Of a stretch of DNA of 64,000 nt, positions 32,916 through 41,645 are shown piece after piece. The notes under the pieces were generated by a model, which had not been told where the DNA came from, ran no database searches, and saw nothing but the letters and a program-made list of their open reading frames with translations. The translations under genes were made by a program, and so were the position numbers. Origin of the DNA: Pseudomonas sp. J452 (GTDB lineage Bacteria; Pseudomonadota; Gammaproteobacteria; Pseudomonadales; Pseudomonadaceae); assembly GCF_024666525.1 (NCBI RefSeq), contig NZ_CP088294.1, forward strand, positions 3,286,001 through 3,350,000, given 5' to 3'. Within the stretch, counting starts at the first letter, position 1. Each line of letters begins with the position of its first letter.

Positions 32916-32918
32916 AAC

Positions 32919-34880
32919 TCAGTTGTTGCCGCCCAGCAGGCGCGACTCACCGGCCTCGATAGCCTGCAGCGGGCCGGACAGCAGCACCGCATCGCCTTCC
33001 TGCAGTAGCGGGTCGCTGTCCAGCGGCAGGTTATTGCCATCGCGGCGTACGGCTTGTACCTCCAGCCCCAGTGTTTCCAGGGCCAGGCTTTGCAAGTGCT
33101 GGCCGCAGCCATGGGCGCTGGTCGGCAGGTTGACTGCATGCAGCAGTACGCGTGGCTGGCCCTGGGCATCCAGCAGGTTGGCCTGGGCGCCATGGTAGAA
33201 GCCGTGCAGCAGGCGATAGCGACTGCGGCGTACTTCATCCATGTGCATCTGTACCCGGTGCTCGGCCACGCCCAGCAGGACCAGGGCGTGGGAGGCCAGC
33301 ATCAGGCTCGATTCCAGGACTTCCGGCACCACTTCGGTAGCGCCCGCAGCCTGCAGTTCGGCCAGGCGGCTGTCATCGCGGGTGCGCACCAGAATCGGCA
33401 AGGTGGCGCATTGCAGGCGTACCTGCTCGACTATCGCCAGGGCCGCATCGGCCTTGTCCACGGCCACCACCAGCAGGCGCGCGCGGGCAATGCCGACGGC
33501 TTCGAGCAGTTCGCGGCGGCGCGAGTCGCCGTAATGCACATTCTCCTCGCCGGCACAGGCTTCCTCGACCCGCACCGGGTCGTCATCCAGGGCGATAAAC
33601 GGCAGGTGTTCGCGTTGCAGGAAGCGCGCGATCGACTGGCCGACCCGGCCATAGCCGCAGATCACCACATGGCCGCTGAGTTCGCGGCTACTGCCGGCGA
33701 TCTCCTCGATCTGGCTCTGCCGAGTGGTGCCGGCGTGCAAGCGCCTGGCCAGCAGCGGGGCGCTGCGCATAAGTAGGGGAGTGAGTGCCATCGAGCAGAA
33801 GGCTGCGGCCAGGAGCAGGCTGCCACTGCGCTCATCCAGCAGCTTTACCTGGTGCATGAGGGCAACCAGGGCGAAGAAGAACTCGCCAGCCTGGGCCAGG
33901 GACAGCCCTGTGCGCCAGGCGGTTTCGCCATTCTCACCGCGCAGCCTGACCAGCAACGCAATCAGCAGGCCCTTGATGGCCAGCAGGCCGAGGGTCACGC
34001 CGAGAATCGTCCAGCCATGCTCGGCGAACAGGCGCAGGTCGATCAGCATGCCGACGCTGACGAAGAACAGGCCGAGCAGGATGTCGCGGAACGGGCGGAT
34101 ATCCGCTTCGATCTGGTGGCGATAGTGGCTCTCGCCGAGCAGCATGCCAGCGAGAAACGCGCCGAGCGCCATGGACAGCCCGAGCAGATGAGTCAGCCAG
34201 GCAGTCAGCAGGACGATGACCAGGGCCAGCATGACGAAGAGTTCTGCCGAGTGGGCTTCGGCAACCTCGCGGAACAACCTGGGCAGCAGCCAGCGGCTGG
34301 CCAGCAGCAGGCCGAAAAAGAGCAGGGCGGTCTTGCCCAGGGTGAGTGGCAGGGCCCAGTACCAGGGCTCATCACTGCTACCGGCGATGGCGGGCACCAG
34401 AGTCAGCAGCAGTACGGCAACCAGATCCTGGAACAGCAGCACGCCGATCGCGTTCTGCCCGTGGCCACTGAATATCTCGCCCAGGCTGCTCAGTTCCTTG
34501 CTGACGATGGCCGTGGATGACAGCGCCAGGCCCAGCCCGAGAAGCGCGGCAATGGCTGCTGACAGACCGAACAGATACAGCGTGCCACTCAAGGCTGCAC
34601 CACACAGCAGCACCTGCGCGCTGCCCAGGCCGAACACGGTGTGGCGCAGGGCGAGCATGCGCGGCAGGGAGAATTCCAGGCCGAGGGTGAACAGCAGGAA
34701 CACCACGCCCAGTTCAGCCAGGAGAGGCAGGTCCTGCGAGTGGCTGATCCAGTTCAGTGCGGTCGGCCCGATCAGCAAGCCGACACACAGGTAGCCGAGT
34801 ACCGGAGGCAGGCGCAGGCGGCGAAAGAGGGCGATAACTACCAGTGAGCAGGCGAGGATGATCAGCAGGTCGGCGAACAA
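32919..34880 (-). CDS. Kef-type cation:proton antiporter
   Basis: This 653-residue protein has about 12 membrane helices (residues 1-385; VLGYLCVGLLIGPTALN and LGVVFLLFTLGLEFSLPRM are typical CPA2 segments). A TrkA-N nucleotide-binding domain follows near residue 406 (VVICGYGRVGQSIARFL), and a TrkA-C domain closes the protein. It should exchange K+ or Na+ for protons under control of the Rossmann domain. The start is set at TTG 34880 because AAGGGAGA lies just upstream and LFADLLIILA matches the usual N-terminus; the open frame extends to 34940. Ion specificity is uncertain. Confidence 0.88.
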   Translation of the reverse strand: MFADLLIILACSLVVIALFRRLRLPPVLGYLCVGLLIGPTALNWISHSQDLPLLAELGVVFLLFTLGLEFSLPRMLALRHTVFGLGSAQVLLCGAALSGTLYLFGLSAAIAALLGLGLALSSTAIVSKELSSLGEIFSGHGQNAIGVLLFQDLVAVLLLTLVPAIAGSSDEPWYWALPLTLGKTALLFFGLLLASRWLLPRLFREVAEAHSAELFVMLALVIVLLTAWLTHLLGLSMALGAFLAGMLLGESHYRHQIEADIRPFRDILLGLFFVSVGMLIDLRLFAEHGWTILGVTLGLLAIKGLLIALLVRLRGENGETAWRTGLSLAQAGEFFFALVALMHQVKLLDERSGSLLLAAAFCSMALTPLLMRSAPLLARRLHAGTTRQSQIEEIAGSSRELSGHVVICGYGRVGQSIARFLQREHLPFIALDDDPVRVEEACAGEENVHYGDSRRRELLEAVGIARARLLVVAVDKADAALAIVEQVRLQCATLPILVRTRDDSRLAELQAAGATEVVPEVLESSLMLASHALVLLGVAEHRVQMHMDEVRRSRYRLLHGFYHGAQANLLDAQGQPRVLLHAVNLPTSAHGCGQHLQSLALETLGLEVQAVRRDGNNLPLDSDPLLQEGDAVLLSGPLQAIEAGESRLLGGNN

Positions 34881-35048
34881 GATACTTCTCCCTTGGTTGC
34901 CCGCGAGCATGCCCAAGCCATTGGTCGGCGTCCATGGCAACAGCCGCGTCTGTTGATCCAGGGCAAGTCAGACCGTTTGTCGCTGACGGCTCAAGTTTTC
35001 TTCTGTCGCGCCGCCAACGGATTGAATGTCCTACACCGGTACACCGCC

Positions 35049-36194
35049 ATGAATGCTCTGGCCTCGCTGTCGCCCTCTTTTTCCGGCTCCTCGCCGCTGA
35101 ACAACCACTCCGGCTCGCGCTCTGCTGCTAATAATGCGCAGAACACGCTGGCCAATCGTCTTGCCGAACGCCTGGGCCTGCAGCCAGGGGCGCTGAATGG
35201 CAAGCGCGATGATTTTTCCCCGGACAAGGTGACTGAGCGGGTTATCGGTTTCATCGAACAGCGCCTGAAAAGCGAAGCGGCTGCCGGCGCCGACCCGCAG
35301 GAGCTGCAGTCCTTGTTCGACCAGGCTCGCGAAGGTGTGGAAAAGGGCTTTGCCGAGGCGCGCAAGATTCTCGACGGCATGGGCGTGTTGCAAGGCAAGG
35401 TCGCCGAAGATATCGATACGACCTACGACAAGATCCAGGACGGCTTGCAGGGCCTGCAGGACGGACTGCTGTCCGCCCCGGCAGCCAATAATGGCGGTAC
35501 CGTTGCGCTGGCGGCCTACAGCGAACGTTTCGCTGCCATGGCGGAAACCTTCGATATGCAGGTGACCACCCGTGACGGTGATCGACTGAGTATTTCCATC
35601 GCCCAGGCTTCTGCCAGCTGGTCGCAGACCAGCGTGGCCGCGGTGAGCAATGGCAATGGTTCTGCAGTGGTGGCCAGCAGCCAGTCCGGCAGCATGCAGA
35701 TCGGTGCTTGGCAGGTGACGGTCGAAGGCGAGTTGGATGCGGAAGAGCGTGCAGCCCTTGAGGATCTGTTCGGTCAGGTGCAGGACCTGTCCAGCAAGTT
35801 CTACGCAGGCGACCTTGCCGGTGCTTTCGATCGGGCTATGCAGCTGGACATGGATGGCACGCAATTGGCCTCCATGTCGCTCAGCCTGACCCAGACCAGC
35901 GTGCGCCAGGCTACCGATGCCTACAGCGCGGTGGCCGAGCAGGGCGGTCAGCCGGCCAGCGCAGTCAACGGTGCGCTGGTCGATTACGCCCAGGGCCTGC
36001 TGGATGCCCTGCGCAGCGCCAACGAGATTACTGAGGATGCCAAGGGCACCCTGCAGCAGTTGCTCGACGGTGGTTTCAGTCTCGACGAGCGCTTCGGCGA
36101 GTCGCTGCTGGACAAGGCCAAGGCGCTCAATGAGCGTTTGCTGGATGGCCTGCAAGGCCTTCTGCAGCCTGAGGCCGAGCCCGTCGTTGCCTGA
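35049..36194 (+). CDS. DUF5610 domain protein
   Basis: This 381-residue protein matches the DUF5610 family by its segment DDFSPDKVTERVIGFIEQRL and the following helices (ELQSLFDQAREGVEKGF, DGMGVLQGKVAEDIDTTYDK). No signal peptide, membrane segment or catalytic motif is seen. It is rich in Ala, Gln, Ser and Leu and probably largely helical. The N-terminal 35 residues are Ser/Asn-rich and disordered, like export signals of flagellar substrates such as FlgM, but that is only a resemblance. The start is ATG 35049, with no good ribosome site. The Kef gene is divergent. Confidence 0.7.
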   Translation: MNALASLSPSFSGSSPLNNHSGSRSAANNAQNTLANRLAERLGLQPGALNGKRDDFSPDKVTERVIGFIEQRLKSEAAAGADPQELQSLFDQAREGVEKGFAEARKILDGMGVLQGKVAEDIDTTYDKIQDGLQGLQDGLLSAPAANNGGTVALAAYSERFAAMAETFDMQVTTRDGDRLSISIAQASASWSQTSVAAVSNGNGSAVVASSQSGSMQIGAWQVTVEGELDAEERAALEDLFGQVQDLSSKFYAGDLAGAFDRAMQLDMDGTQLASMSLSLTQTSVRQATDAYSAVAEQGGQPASAVNGALVDYAQGLLDALRSANEITEDAKGTLQQLLDGGFSLDERFGESLLDKAKALNERLLDGLQGLLQPEAEPVVA

Positions 36195-36240
36195 GGGCGG
36201 TGTAAACTTGCAGCTCTGAGTGCTGCAAGAGACACCTGCC

Positions 36241-36477
36241 ATGATTCCCGAATGCCAACTTTTCGGCACCCTGGGCTGCCACCTCTGTGAGGTGGCGGAA
36301 GCGGTGCTGATGCCCTTTGTTGAACACGGTCTGCTGGTTGAGCTGGTGGATATTGCCGATCGCGAAGATTGGGTCGAACACTACGGCCTGCGTATTCCCG
36401 TGTTGCGCCGCTGCGACAGCGGGGCCGAGCTGGATTGGCCATTCGAGGCCGAGCAGGTGGCGCACTTCCTGCGTTAG
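36241..36477 (+). CDS. Glutaredoxin-like (DUF836) thiol protein
   Basis: This 78-residue protein is a glutaredoxin-family member of the DUF836 type: C13-H-L-C16 in FGTLGCHLCEVAEAVL, the cis-proline region IPVLRR, and the C-terminal LDWPFEAEQVAHFL. It likely acts in cytoplasmic thiol-disulphide chemistry with an unknown partner. The start is ATG 36241, where the first beta strand of the fold would begin. It lies 46 bp after the DUF5610 gene on the same strand. Confidence 0.82.
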   Translation: MIPECQLFGTLGCHLCEVAEAVLMPFVEHGLLVELVDIADREDWVEHYGLRIPVLRRCDSGAELDWPFEAEQVAHFLR

Positions 36478-36575
36478 TGCGGCCGTGGTGACTTGAGTGC
36501 TTGATATTTAAAACGGGTGATGCGTATTTTGTACGCAGAGCAGTACAGACCCCGTGAATAACAAGGACAAGAGTC

Positions 36576-37919
36576 ATGACCACCGACGGCCGCAGTTCGC
36601 TCCAGGAGCGCTTGACCGGTATCAACGAAGTCGAATGTGTAACCCCGGACCTGAATGGTGTGCCGCGAGGCAAGGTCATGACAGCCGAGGGTTTCCTCGA
36701 GGGACGTCGGTTGCAACTGGCCCGTGGCGTAATGCTGCAATGCATCATGGGCGGTTACCCGCCCGCACGTTTTTATGGCAGTGATGATGGCGACCTGCAG
36801 CTCAGCAGCGCGCCAGAGCGGGTGTTCCGTTTGCCCTGGAGCAATCCGCCAAGGGCTATGGCGATCTGTGATGCGGACGAGCTGGATGGGCGCAGCTCAG
36901 GGTTGTCGACCCGTGGCCTGCTCAAGCGCGTCCTGGCTGCTTACGCCGAACATGGCTGGGAGCCGGTGGTGGCCACCGAGCTGGAATTCTTCATCTTCGA
37001 CAAGCACAGCGACCCTCAGCAGCCATTTCAGCCCCCTGTGGGCCTGGATGGGCGCCGCGAGAGCGGTTGTTCGGCGTTCAGTGTGTCTTCTGGCAATGGC
37101 TTGCGGCCGTTCCTCGATGAGGTCTACAGCAGCATGGCGGCCCTGGGGTTGCCGCGCGATACCTTCATGCATGAAATGGGCGTCAGTCAGTTCGAGATCA
37201 ATCTGCTGCATGGCGATGCCTTGCTGATCGCCGACCAGACCTTCCTGTTCAAGCACCTGCTGCGTGAGGTGGGGCTCAAACATGGCCTCAATGTGGTGTT
37301 CATGGCCAAGCCGCTGGCGCATACGCCAGGCAGCTCGATGCATATCCATCAGAGTGTGGTCGAGCAGGTGGCAGGGCGGAATATCTTCACCGATGCCGCC
37401 GGCGAGGCGACACCGGCTTTCTATCACTTCATCGGTGGGCAGCAGGCGGCACTGGCCGAGTTTGCCTTGCTGTTTGCGCCCAACGTGAACTCCTACCAGC
37501 GTTTCTGCCACCCCTATGCGTCACCGAACAACGCCTGCTGGTCGAATGACAACCGTGCGGCGGGTTTGCGCATCCCGGCCAGCGCACCGGCGGCGCGGCG
37601 GGTGGAAAACCGTCTGCCGGGTGCGGATGCCAACCCTTACCTGGCCTTGGCGGCGAGCCTGGCTGCCGGGCTGCATGGCCTGCGCGAGCAGGTGCAGCCG
37701 ACTGCACCGATTCAAGGGGAGTTCGAGGTGCCGGAAGGGCAGAGCCTGCCATGCACCCTGCATGCGGCCCTGGCGCGCCTGCAAGGCAGCCAGTTGGCGC
37801 GCGAGTGGTTTGGTCAGGAGTTCATCGAGGGCTATATCGCCAGCAAGACGCTGGAGCTGAGCAGCTTCCTCGATGAAATTACCCCGTGGGAGCGTCGTGT
37901 GCTGGCGGGGCAGGTCTAA
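36576..37919 (+). CDS. Glutamine-synthetase-like gamma-glutamylpolyamine synthetase
   Basis: This 447-residue protein is a glutamine synthetase type III-like member of the PuuA/PauA group. It has the N-terminal beta-grasp region (ITTDLNG-like VECVTPDLNGVPRGKV), the metal-binding Glu region VVATELEFFIFD near 130, NVVFMAKPLAHTPGSSMHIH near 245 and the active-site RVENRLPGADANPYLALAA near 340. These enzymes ligate glutamate to putrescine or other polyamines with ATP. By position near ycgR/flgN/flgM it corresponds to PauA4 (PA3356) as I recall. The exact amine is unknown. Its stop abuts a degenerate palindromic repeat. Confidence 0.85.
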   Translation: MTTDGRSSLQERLTGINEVECVTPDLNGVPRGKVMTAEGFLEGRRLQLARGVMLQCIMGGYPPARFYGSDDGDLQLSSAPERVFRLPWSNPPRAMAICDADELDGRSSGLSTRGLLKRVLAAYAEHGWEPVVATELEFFIFDKHSDPQQPFQPPVGLDGRRESGCSAFSVSSGNGLRPFLDEVYSSMAALGLPRDTFMHEMGVSQFEINLLHGDALLIADQTFLFKHLLREVGLKHGLNVVFMAKPLAHTPGSSMHIHQSVVEQVAGRNIFTDAAGEATPAFYHFIGGQQAALAEFALLFAPNVNSYQRFCHPYASPNNACWSNDNRAAGLRIPASAPAARRVENRLPGADANPYLALAASLAAGLHGLREQVQPTAPIQGEFEVPEGQSLPCTLHAALARLQGSQLAREWFGQEFIEGYIASKTLELSSFLDEITPWERRVLAGQV

Positions 37920-37986
37920 AAACCTGTTTGCGAGGCCAGGCAGCGTTAAACGCAGTCTGGCCTGGCTCTGCTAAACAGCATCTAAA
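37920..37986. repeat. Degenerate, shortened copy D of the palindromic element
   Basis: AAACCTGTTTGCGAGGCCAGG followed by CAGCGTTAAACGCAG resembles the left end of copies A and C with an internal deletion. It starts at the stop codon of the upstream gene. A GCCAGGC / GCCTGGC hairpin lies inside. The right terminal repeat is not recognisable. Confidence 0.4.
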
Positions 37987-38017
37987 TCCTCGACGGGTGG
38001 CTCTGTGTGCAGAGCCG

Positions 38018-38755
38018 TTAATCGTCGCTGCGGCGGGCCTCGCGCTGCAGTTGGTAGACGAAGCGTTCAACCTGGCGCTGTTCCAGGCCGCTCATGCGGT
38101 AGAAGCGCATGCCGGTAAAGCTCATGCCGGTTTTTTCATCGAAGTACAGATGGCGCAACTCTGCCGAGGCGGTCATCGCGCCGAACGGCAATTGTATGCG
38201 CAGGCCTTCATACACCTGGCCCGGTTGCAGGCGCGAGGTGATGTCACCCTGGAAGCGCAGTTTGCAGCCGGTGGCGGAGATATCCAGTACCTGCCCCTTG
38301 AGGGCTGGGGTCAGCTTGCTGCCGGATAACTCTACGCTGAGCAGCTGGCCAGCGCTGAGGTGGGCGCGGAATGCATTGCGCCGCTGGTGGTAGATGATCC
38401 GCTCTGGCATGTAGCTCCAGTAGCAACGGGCACCTTCCAGGTCGCCAATCTTGACCGGGTCTTCGCACTCCCAGGCAATCCGCACGCCATCGTGCAGGCC
38501 TTCGACGTGAAAGGTCTCGCCGGCAGCGAAAAACCGTTCGCCATCATTCGGTACCAGTTCGTCGAAAGCCACTACGCCACGCTCGCGATTCACCTCGATC
38601 AGGTAGCTCTGAAAGCGTTGGTTGCGATCCTTGAACGTGATGATCAGCGGGTCGTGGCTCTGTTGCAGCAGGCGCAGGTTGGCGAAGACTTCCAGGGGTG
38701 CGGTGAGCACCTTGGGAGGTTGTGGGCCATCTTCCTCGTTGAATGCATTGGACAC
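38018..38755 (-). CDS. ycgR: Flagellar brake protein YcgR (FlgZ), PilZ domain
   Basis: This roughly 245-residue protein has an N-terminal YcgR domain (about 10-115) and a C-terminal PilZ domain with the c-di-GMP motif RxxxR as RNAFR near 126 and DxSxxG as DISATG. On binding c-di-GMP it slows or stops flagellar rotation. The start is placed at GTG 38755 (VSNAFNEEDG); an in-frame GTG at 38776 is an alternative. It lies downstream of flgN on the same strand and probably belongs to the flgMN transcription unit. It is the obvious target of the c-di-GMP enzymes elsewhere in the window. Confidence 0.9.
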   Translation of the reverse strand: MSNAFNEEDGPQPPKVLTAPLEVFANLRLLQQSHDPLIITFKDRNQRFQSYLIEVNRERGVVAFDELVPNDGERFFAAGETFHVEGLHDGVRIAWECEDPVKIGDLEGARCYWSYMPERIIYHQRRNAFRAHLSAGQLLSVELSGSKLTPALKGQVLDISATGCKLRFQGDITSRLQPGQVYEGLRIQLPFGAMTASAELRHLYFDEKTGMSFTGMRFYRMSGLEQRQVERFVYQLQREARRSDD

Positions 38756-38840
38756 GGTCCAAAAATCTCCAGGCACAAATTATTGCGGCAGTAGAATACT
38801 GGCATATTGCCTGTATGTCCTGCCGTACTGAATCGTTAGA

Positions 38841-39308
38841 TCAGGCTTGGCTGAGCGGGCGCTGCTGGCCGATTCTAGCGGCCCCGCCACGGCTGTCATA
38901 GAGGCCAGGTGTCTCGCCGCCGCGCAAAATACCGAGCACGCTAGTCAGGGAGGCCTGATTGGCGCGTATCACGCGGCCATTGCGCTGGTTGGCATCGCGG
39001 CAGCTGGCCAGGAGCTGATTCAGCTCGTCGCTGCGGGCAAGCAGTGCTTCGCCATCCGGGCTGCGTGCTGCCAGAGCCTGCAGGCCTGCACGATCTGCGC
39101 TCAGTTGCTGTTCGCGCAGGTATTTGCTGCGCGCGGCGCTGTGCTGATCCAGGAGGGTGAGCAGGGGGAGTTTGCTGGCGAGGATTTCCTGCAGGCGGGG
39201 CAGGTCGCGCTGACCCAGGGCCTGGTATTCGGCATCGATCAGCTCAAGCAGTTGCTGGGCGCTGTCGATATCCTCGGTGACAAGTTGGAGCAGATTGGTG
39301 TCGTGCAT
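38841..39308 (-). CDS. flgN: Flagellar chaperone FlgN
   Basis: This 155-residue helical protein (LVTEDIDSAQQLLELIDAEY near the N-terminus, heptad-like Leu spacing throughout) fits FlgN, the export chaperone of hook-associated proteins FlgK and FlgL. Sequence identity in this family is low, but length, helical pattern and place directly after flgM make the call secure. The start is ATG 39308. The open frame upstream to 39431 runs into flgM and is not used. Confidence 0.88.
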   Translation of the reverse strand: MHDTNLLQLVTEDIDSAQQLLELIDAEYQALGQRDLPRLQEILASKLPLLTLLDQHSAARSKYLREQQLSADRAGLQALAARSPDGEALLARSDELNQLLASCRDANQRNGRVIRANQASLTSVLGILRGGETPGLYDSRGGAARIGQQRPLSQA

Positions 39309-39357
39309 CGCTGGCTCTGGGGATTGGGCGTCCAGTCTCCCCAGCGCAGCCCTTGGA

Positions 39358-39696
39358 CTAGCGCTGGGATTCGAAATCGAGCAGTTTGCCGGCAACCCGC
39401 TGGCTGTCGACCTGGTAGCTGCCCTCGGCAATCGCTTGCTTGAGCTTGGCCACGCGTTCTTTATCGACGGTCGGCAGGTCGCGCAGTTTGTCGCTGACTT
39501 TTTGCAACTGCTGAGCCTCGCGGCTGAGCTGTACGGACTCGCCGGTTTTCGCCGTGCTGGCCTGCTCTTCAGCAGTCGGCAGGGCGGTGGACTGATTGTT
39601 TACGGCTTCGTTACGGCCGCTGGACTGGGTGCTACCGGTCCGCCCTGCATTGGCGGGTGTGGCGGCATTGTTCAGCCGGTTGAAGTCGATAACCAT
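39358..39696 (-). CDS. flgM: Anti-sigma-28 factor FlgM
   Basis: This 112-residue protein has an unstructured Asn/Ser/Thr-rich N-terminal half, as expected for a substrate of the flagellar type III apparatus. The C-terminal half carries the conserved FliA-binding region ([20 protein letters not shown] and [20 protein letters not shown]). It binds and inhibits FliA until the hook is complete and it is exported. A clear FliA promoter lies 39-65 bp upstream, giving feedback control. flgN follows after 49 bp. Confidence 0.95.
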   Translation of the reverse strand: MVIDFNRLNNAATPANAGRTGSTQSSGRNEAVNNQSTALPTAEEQASTAKTGESVQLSREAQQLQKVSDKLRDLPTVDKERVAKLKQAIAEGSYQVDSQRVAGKLLDFESQR

Positions 39697-39734
39697 GATT
39701 CAAACCTCGGACGGTATCTGGACGCTTGCCAAGC

Positions 39735-39761
39735 TTGTCGGCTGGATCCGTCGAAACTTTA
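39735..39761 (-). promoter_or_regulatory. FliA (sigma-28) promoter of flgMN
   Basis: Reading the minus strand, TAAA is followed after 15 bases by GCCGACAA, one base from the consensus GCCGATAA. It is well placed for flgM. Confidence 0.85.
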
Positions 39762-39829
39762 GGGCGCTTTAGTGTGCGTTGTTTAACAGTGTAGGAAACC
39801 CTTGGCCAATAGCGCTACAAGAATCATGC

Positions 39830-40555
39830 CTACATTTCTACCTCAACCTGTCCAGGCCCCACTACGCGTGCCCTGACGGTACGTTGCGAGCGCTGGTTAC
39901 GAATACTGATCTGCTCGCCGAGAACCCCGTCCGAGAGGGCTTCGCCAGACATGCGCACGCTGATCGTACCACTGCGTGCGGTGATCACAACCTGATCGCC
40001 ACGGCGAATCGACTCAGCTAATTCCAGACTCGCAGGGGTCAAAACCTGATCAGCTTGCAGCGGGCGTGTCAGTTTTTTGCCGATAGCCTGCTCGGCGTCG
40101 GTCAGATAGCCTCGGCTGAGCGGTCCGATGTCCTGCTCGATCATGCTTACGTCGGCCGGCCCCAATACCTGATCACGCTTGAGCGGGCGGGTGGCTACGA
40201 CGATTGGCCGGAACAGGCGCACCTGGGCGGGGACGAATACCGTCCAGGGTGAACTGCCTTCGCAACTGACTTTGACGGTAACGCGGCCTACCGGCTGCGC
40301 GGGACTTTCCAGGCTTTGCGTCAAATCGCTGTCGCAAGCTGCCAGGCGTAGCCGCGGGTCGAGTGGATTGATACGAATCTCATAGCGCGCCTGGATTTCG
40401 CTACGCTCTAGATAGTCTTCTACCGTGTACTCAAGAAAGCCTTCGCTGGCGCCGATAAGCTCCTCAGGCAGCGTGAATGACCCGGCATGCAGCGAGCTGT
40501 AGCCGAGTAGGCACAAAGCAGGTAAAACTCCGGCAAGAGTGCGGCGTTTTGCCAT
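39830..40555 (-). CDS. flgA: Flagellar P-ring assembly chaperone FlgA
   Basis: This periplasmic protein of about 241 residues has a signal peptide (MAKRRTLAGVLPALCLLGYS, cleaved near LHA-GSF). The C-terminal SAF-like domain carries VVATRPLKRDQVLGPADVSM and the final VRARVVGPGQVEVEM. It helps FlgI assemble into the P ring. An in-frame ATG at 40588 would add 11 residues, but the predicted RpoN promoter would start transcription at about 40589, leaving no leader, so ATG 40555 is preferred. Neither start has a good ribosome site. It is divergent from cheV. Confidence 0.9.
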   Translation of the reverse strand: MAKRRTLAGVLPALCLLGYSSLHAGSFTLPEELIGASEGFLEYTVEDYLERSEIQARYEIRINPLDPRLRLAACDSDLTQSLESPAQPVGRVTVKVSCEGSSPWTVFVPAQVRLFRPIVVATRPLKRDQVLGPADVSMIEQDIGPLSRGYLTDAEQAIGKKLTRPLQADQVLTPASLELAESIRRGDQVVITARSGTISVRMSGEALSDGVLGEQISIRNQRSQRTVRARVVGPGQVEVEM

Positions 40556-40599
40556 CAGGCGTCGGGAAAGTGTCGTTATCGCGTTCATGCTGACAGCAA

Positions 40600-40615
40600 A
40601 GCAAGGCTCGTGCCG
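40600..40615 (-). promoter_or_regulatory. RpoN promoter of flgA
   Basis: On the minus strand CGGCACGAGCCTTGCT matches TGGCACG-N4-TTGCT at all but the first base, with GG and GC 10 bases apart. In P. aeruginosa flgA is a FleQ/RpoN-dependent class II gene. Confidence 0.75.
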
Positions 40616-40668
40616 CCTGCTACGCTAGAGCAAAGCGTCCGGTTACATACAATAAAAGGAGTCTGGGC

Positions 40669-41601
40669 ATGGCCGGAGTATTGGACTCGGTTAACCAACG
40701 TACTCAGTTAGTCGGGCAGAATCGTTTGGAGTTGCTGCTGTTCCGTCTTGAGGGGCAGCAGTTGTATGGCATCAACGTATTCAAGGTGAAGGAGGTGCTG
40801 CAGTGCCCCAAACTCACCATCATGCCCAAGTCCAGTCGGGTGGTGCGCGGTGTTGCCAATATCCGCGGCGGCACTATCCCGATCATGGATCTGTCCATGG
40901 CGACCGGACGTGCCGGTCTGGATGACCTGAAGAACAGCTTCGTCATCATCACTGAGTACAACACCAAGGTTCAGGGCTTTCTGGTGCGTTCGGTCGAGCG
41001 CATCGTCAACATGAACTGGGAAGAAATCCATCCGCCACCCAAGGGCACCGGGCGCGACCATTACCTGACGGCAGTGACGCGTGTGGACAATCAGTTGGTG
41101 GAAATCATCGACGTGGAGAAAATCCTCGCCGAAGTCGCGCCCATGTCTGAAGCCATATCCGAGGGCGTGGTGGATACCGCAACCCAGGCCAAGGCGGTAT
41201 CGCTGCGGGTGCTGATCTGCGACGACTCCTCGGTGGCGCGCAAGCAGGTGTCACGTTGCCTGGAAAGCATCGGGGTCGAAGTGGTCGCGCTCAATGATGG
41301 GCGCCAGGCCTATGATTACCTGCGCAAGCTGGTCGAAGAAGGCAAAAATCCGGCAGAAGAGTTTCTCATGCTGATTTCTGACATCGAGATGCCGGAAATG
41401 GATGGCTACACCCTGACAGCGGAGATTCGTGCCGATCCACGGATGCAGAAGCTGCACGTGATTCTGCATACTTCGCTGTCCGGCGTGTTCAACCAGGCCA
41501 TGGTGAAGAAGGTGGGGGCGGATGACTTCCTGGCGAAGTTCCGCCCGGATGACCTGGCTTCCCGCGTGGTTGAGCGCATCCGTGTCGCAGATGAGGGCTG
41601 A
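40669..41601 (+). CDS. cheV: Chemotaxis coupling protein CheV
   Basis: This 310-residue protein fuses an N-terminal CheW-like domain (about 15-165, with FRLEGQQLYGINVFKVKEVL and RGVANIRGGTIPIMDL) to a C-terminal receiver domain (about 182-305). The phosphoacceptor Asp is in ISDIEMPEMDGY near 238; the LICDDS acidic pair and the conserved Lys near the end (FLAKFRPDD) are present. It links chemoreceptors to CheA and is thought to help adaptation. The start ATG 40669 has AAGGAG upstream. cheR follows after 44 bp, so the two form a unit. Confidence 0.95.
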   Translation: MAGVLDSVNQRTQLVGQNRLELLLFRLEGQQLYGINVFKVKEVLQCPKLTIMPKSSRVVRGVANIRGGTIPIMDLSMATGRAGLDDLKNSFVIITEYNTKVQGFLVRSVERIVNMNWEEIHPPPKGTGRDHYLTAVTRVDNQLVEIIDVEKILAEVAPMSEAISEGVVDTATQAKAVSLRVLICDDSSVARKQVSRCLESIGVEVVALNDGRQAYDYLRKLVEEGKNPAEEFLMLISDIEMPEMDGYTLTAEIRADPRMQKLHVILHTSLSGVFNQAMVKKVGADDFLAKFRPDDLASRVVERIRVADEG

Positions 41602-41645
41602 GGGCGCTGCCTTCGGTAGTAACTATGTATGGTGAGGCGGCATTA

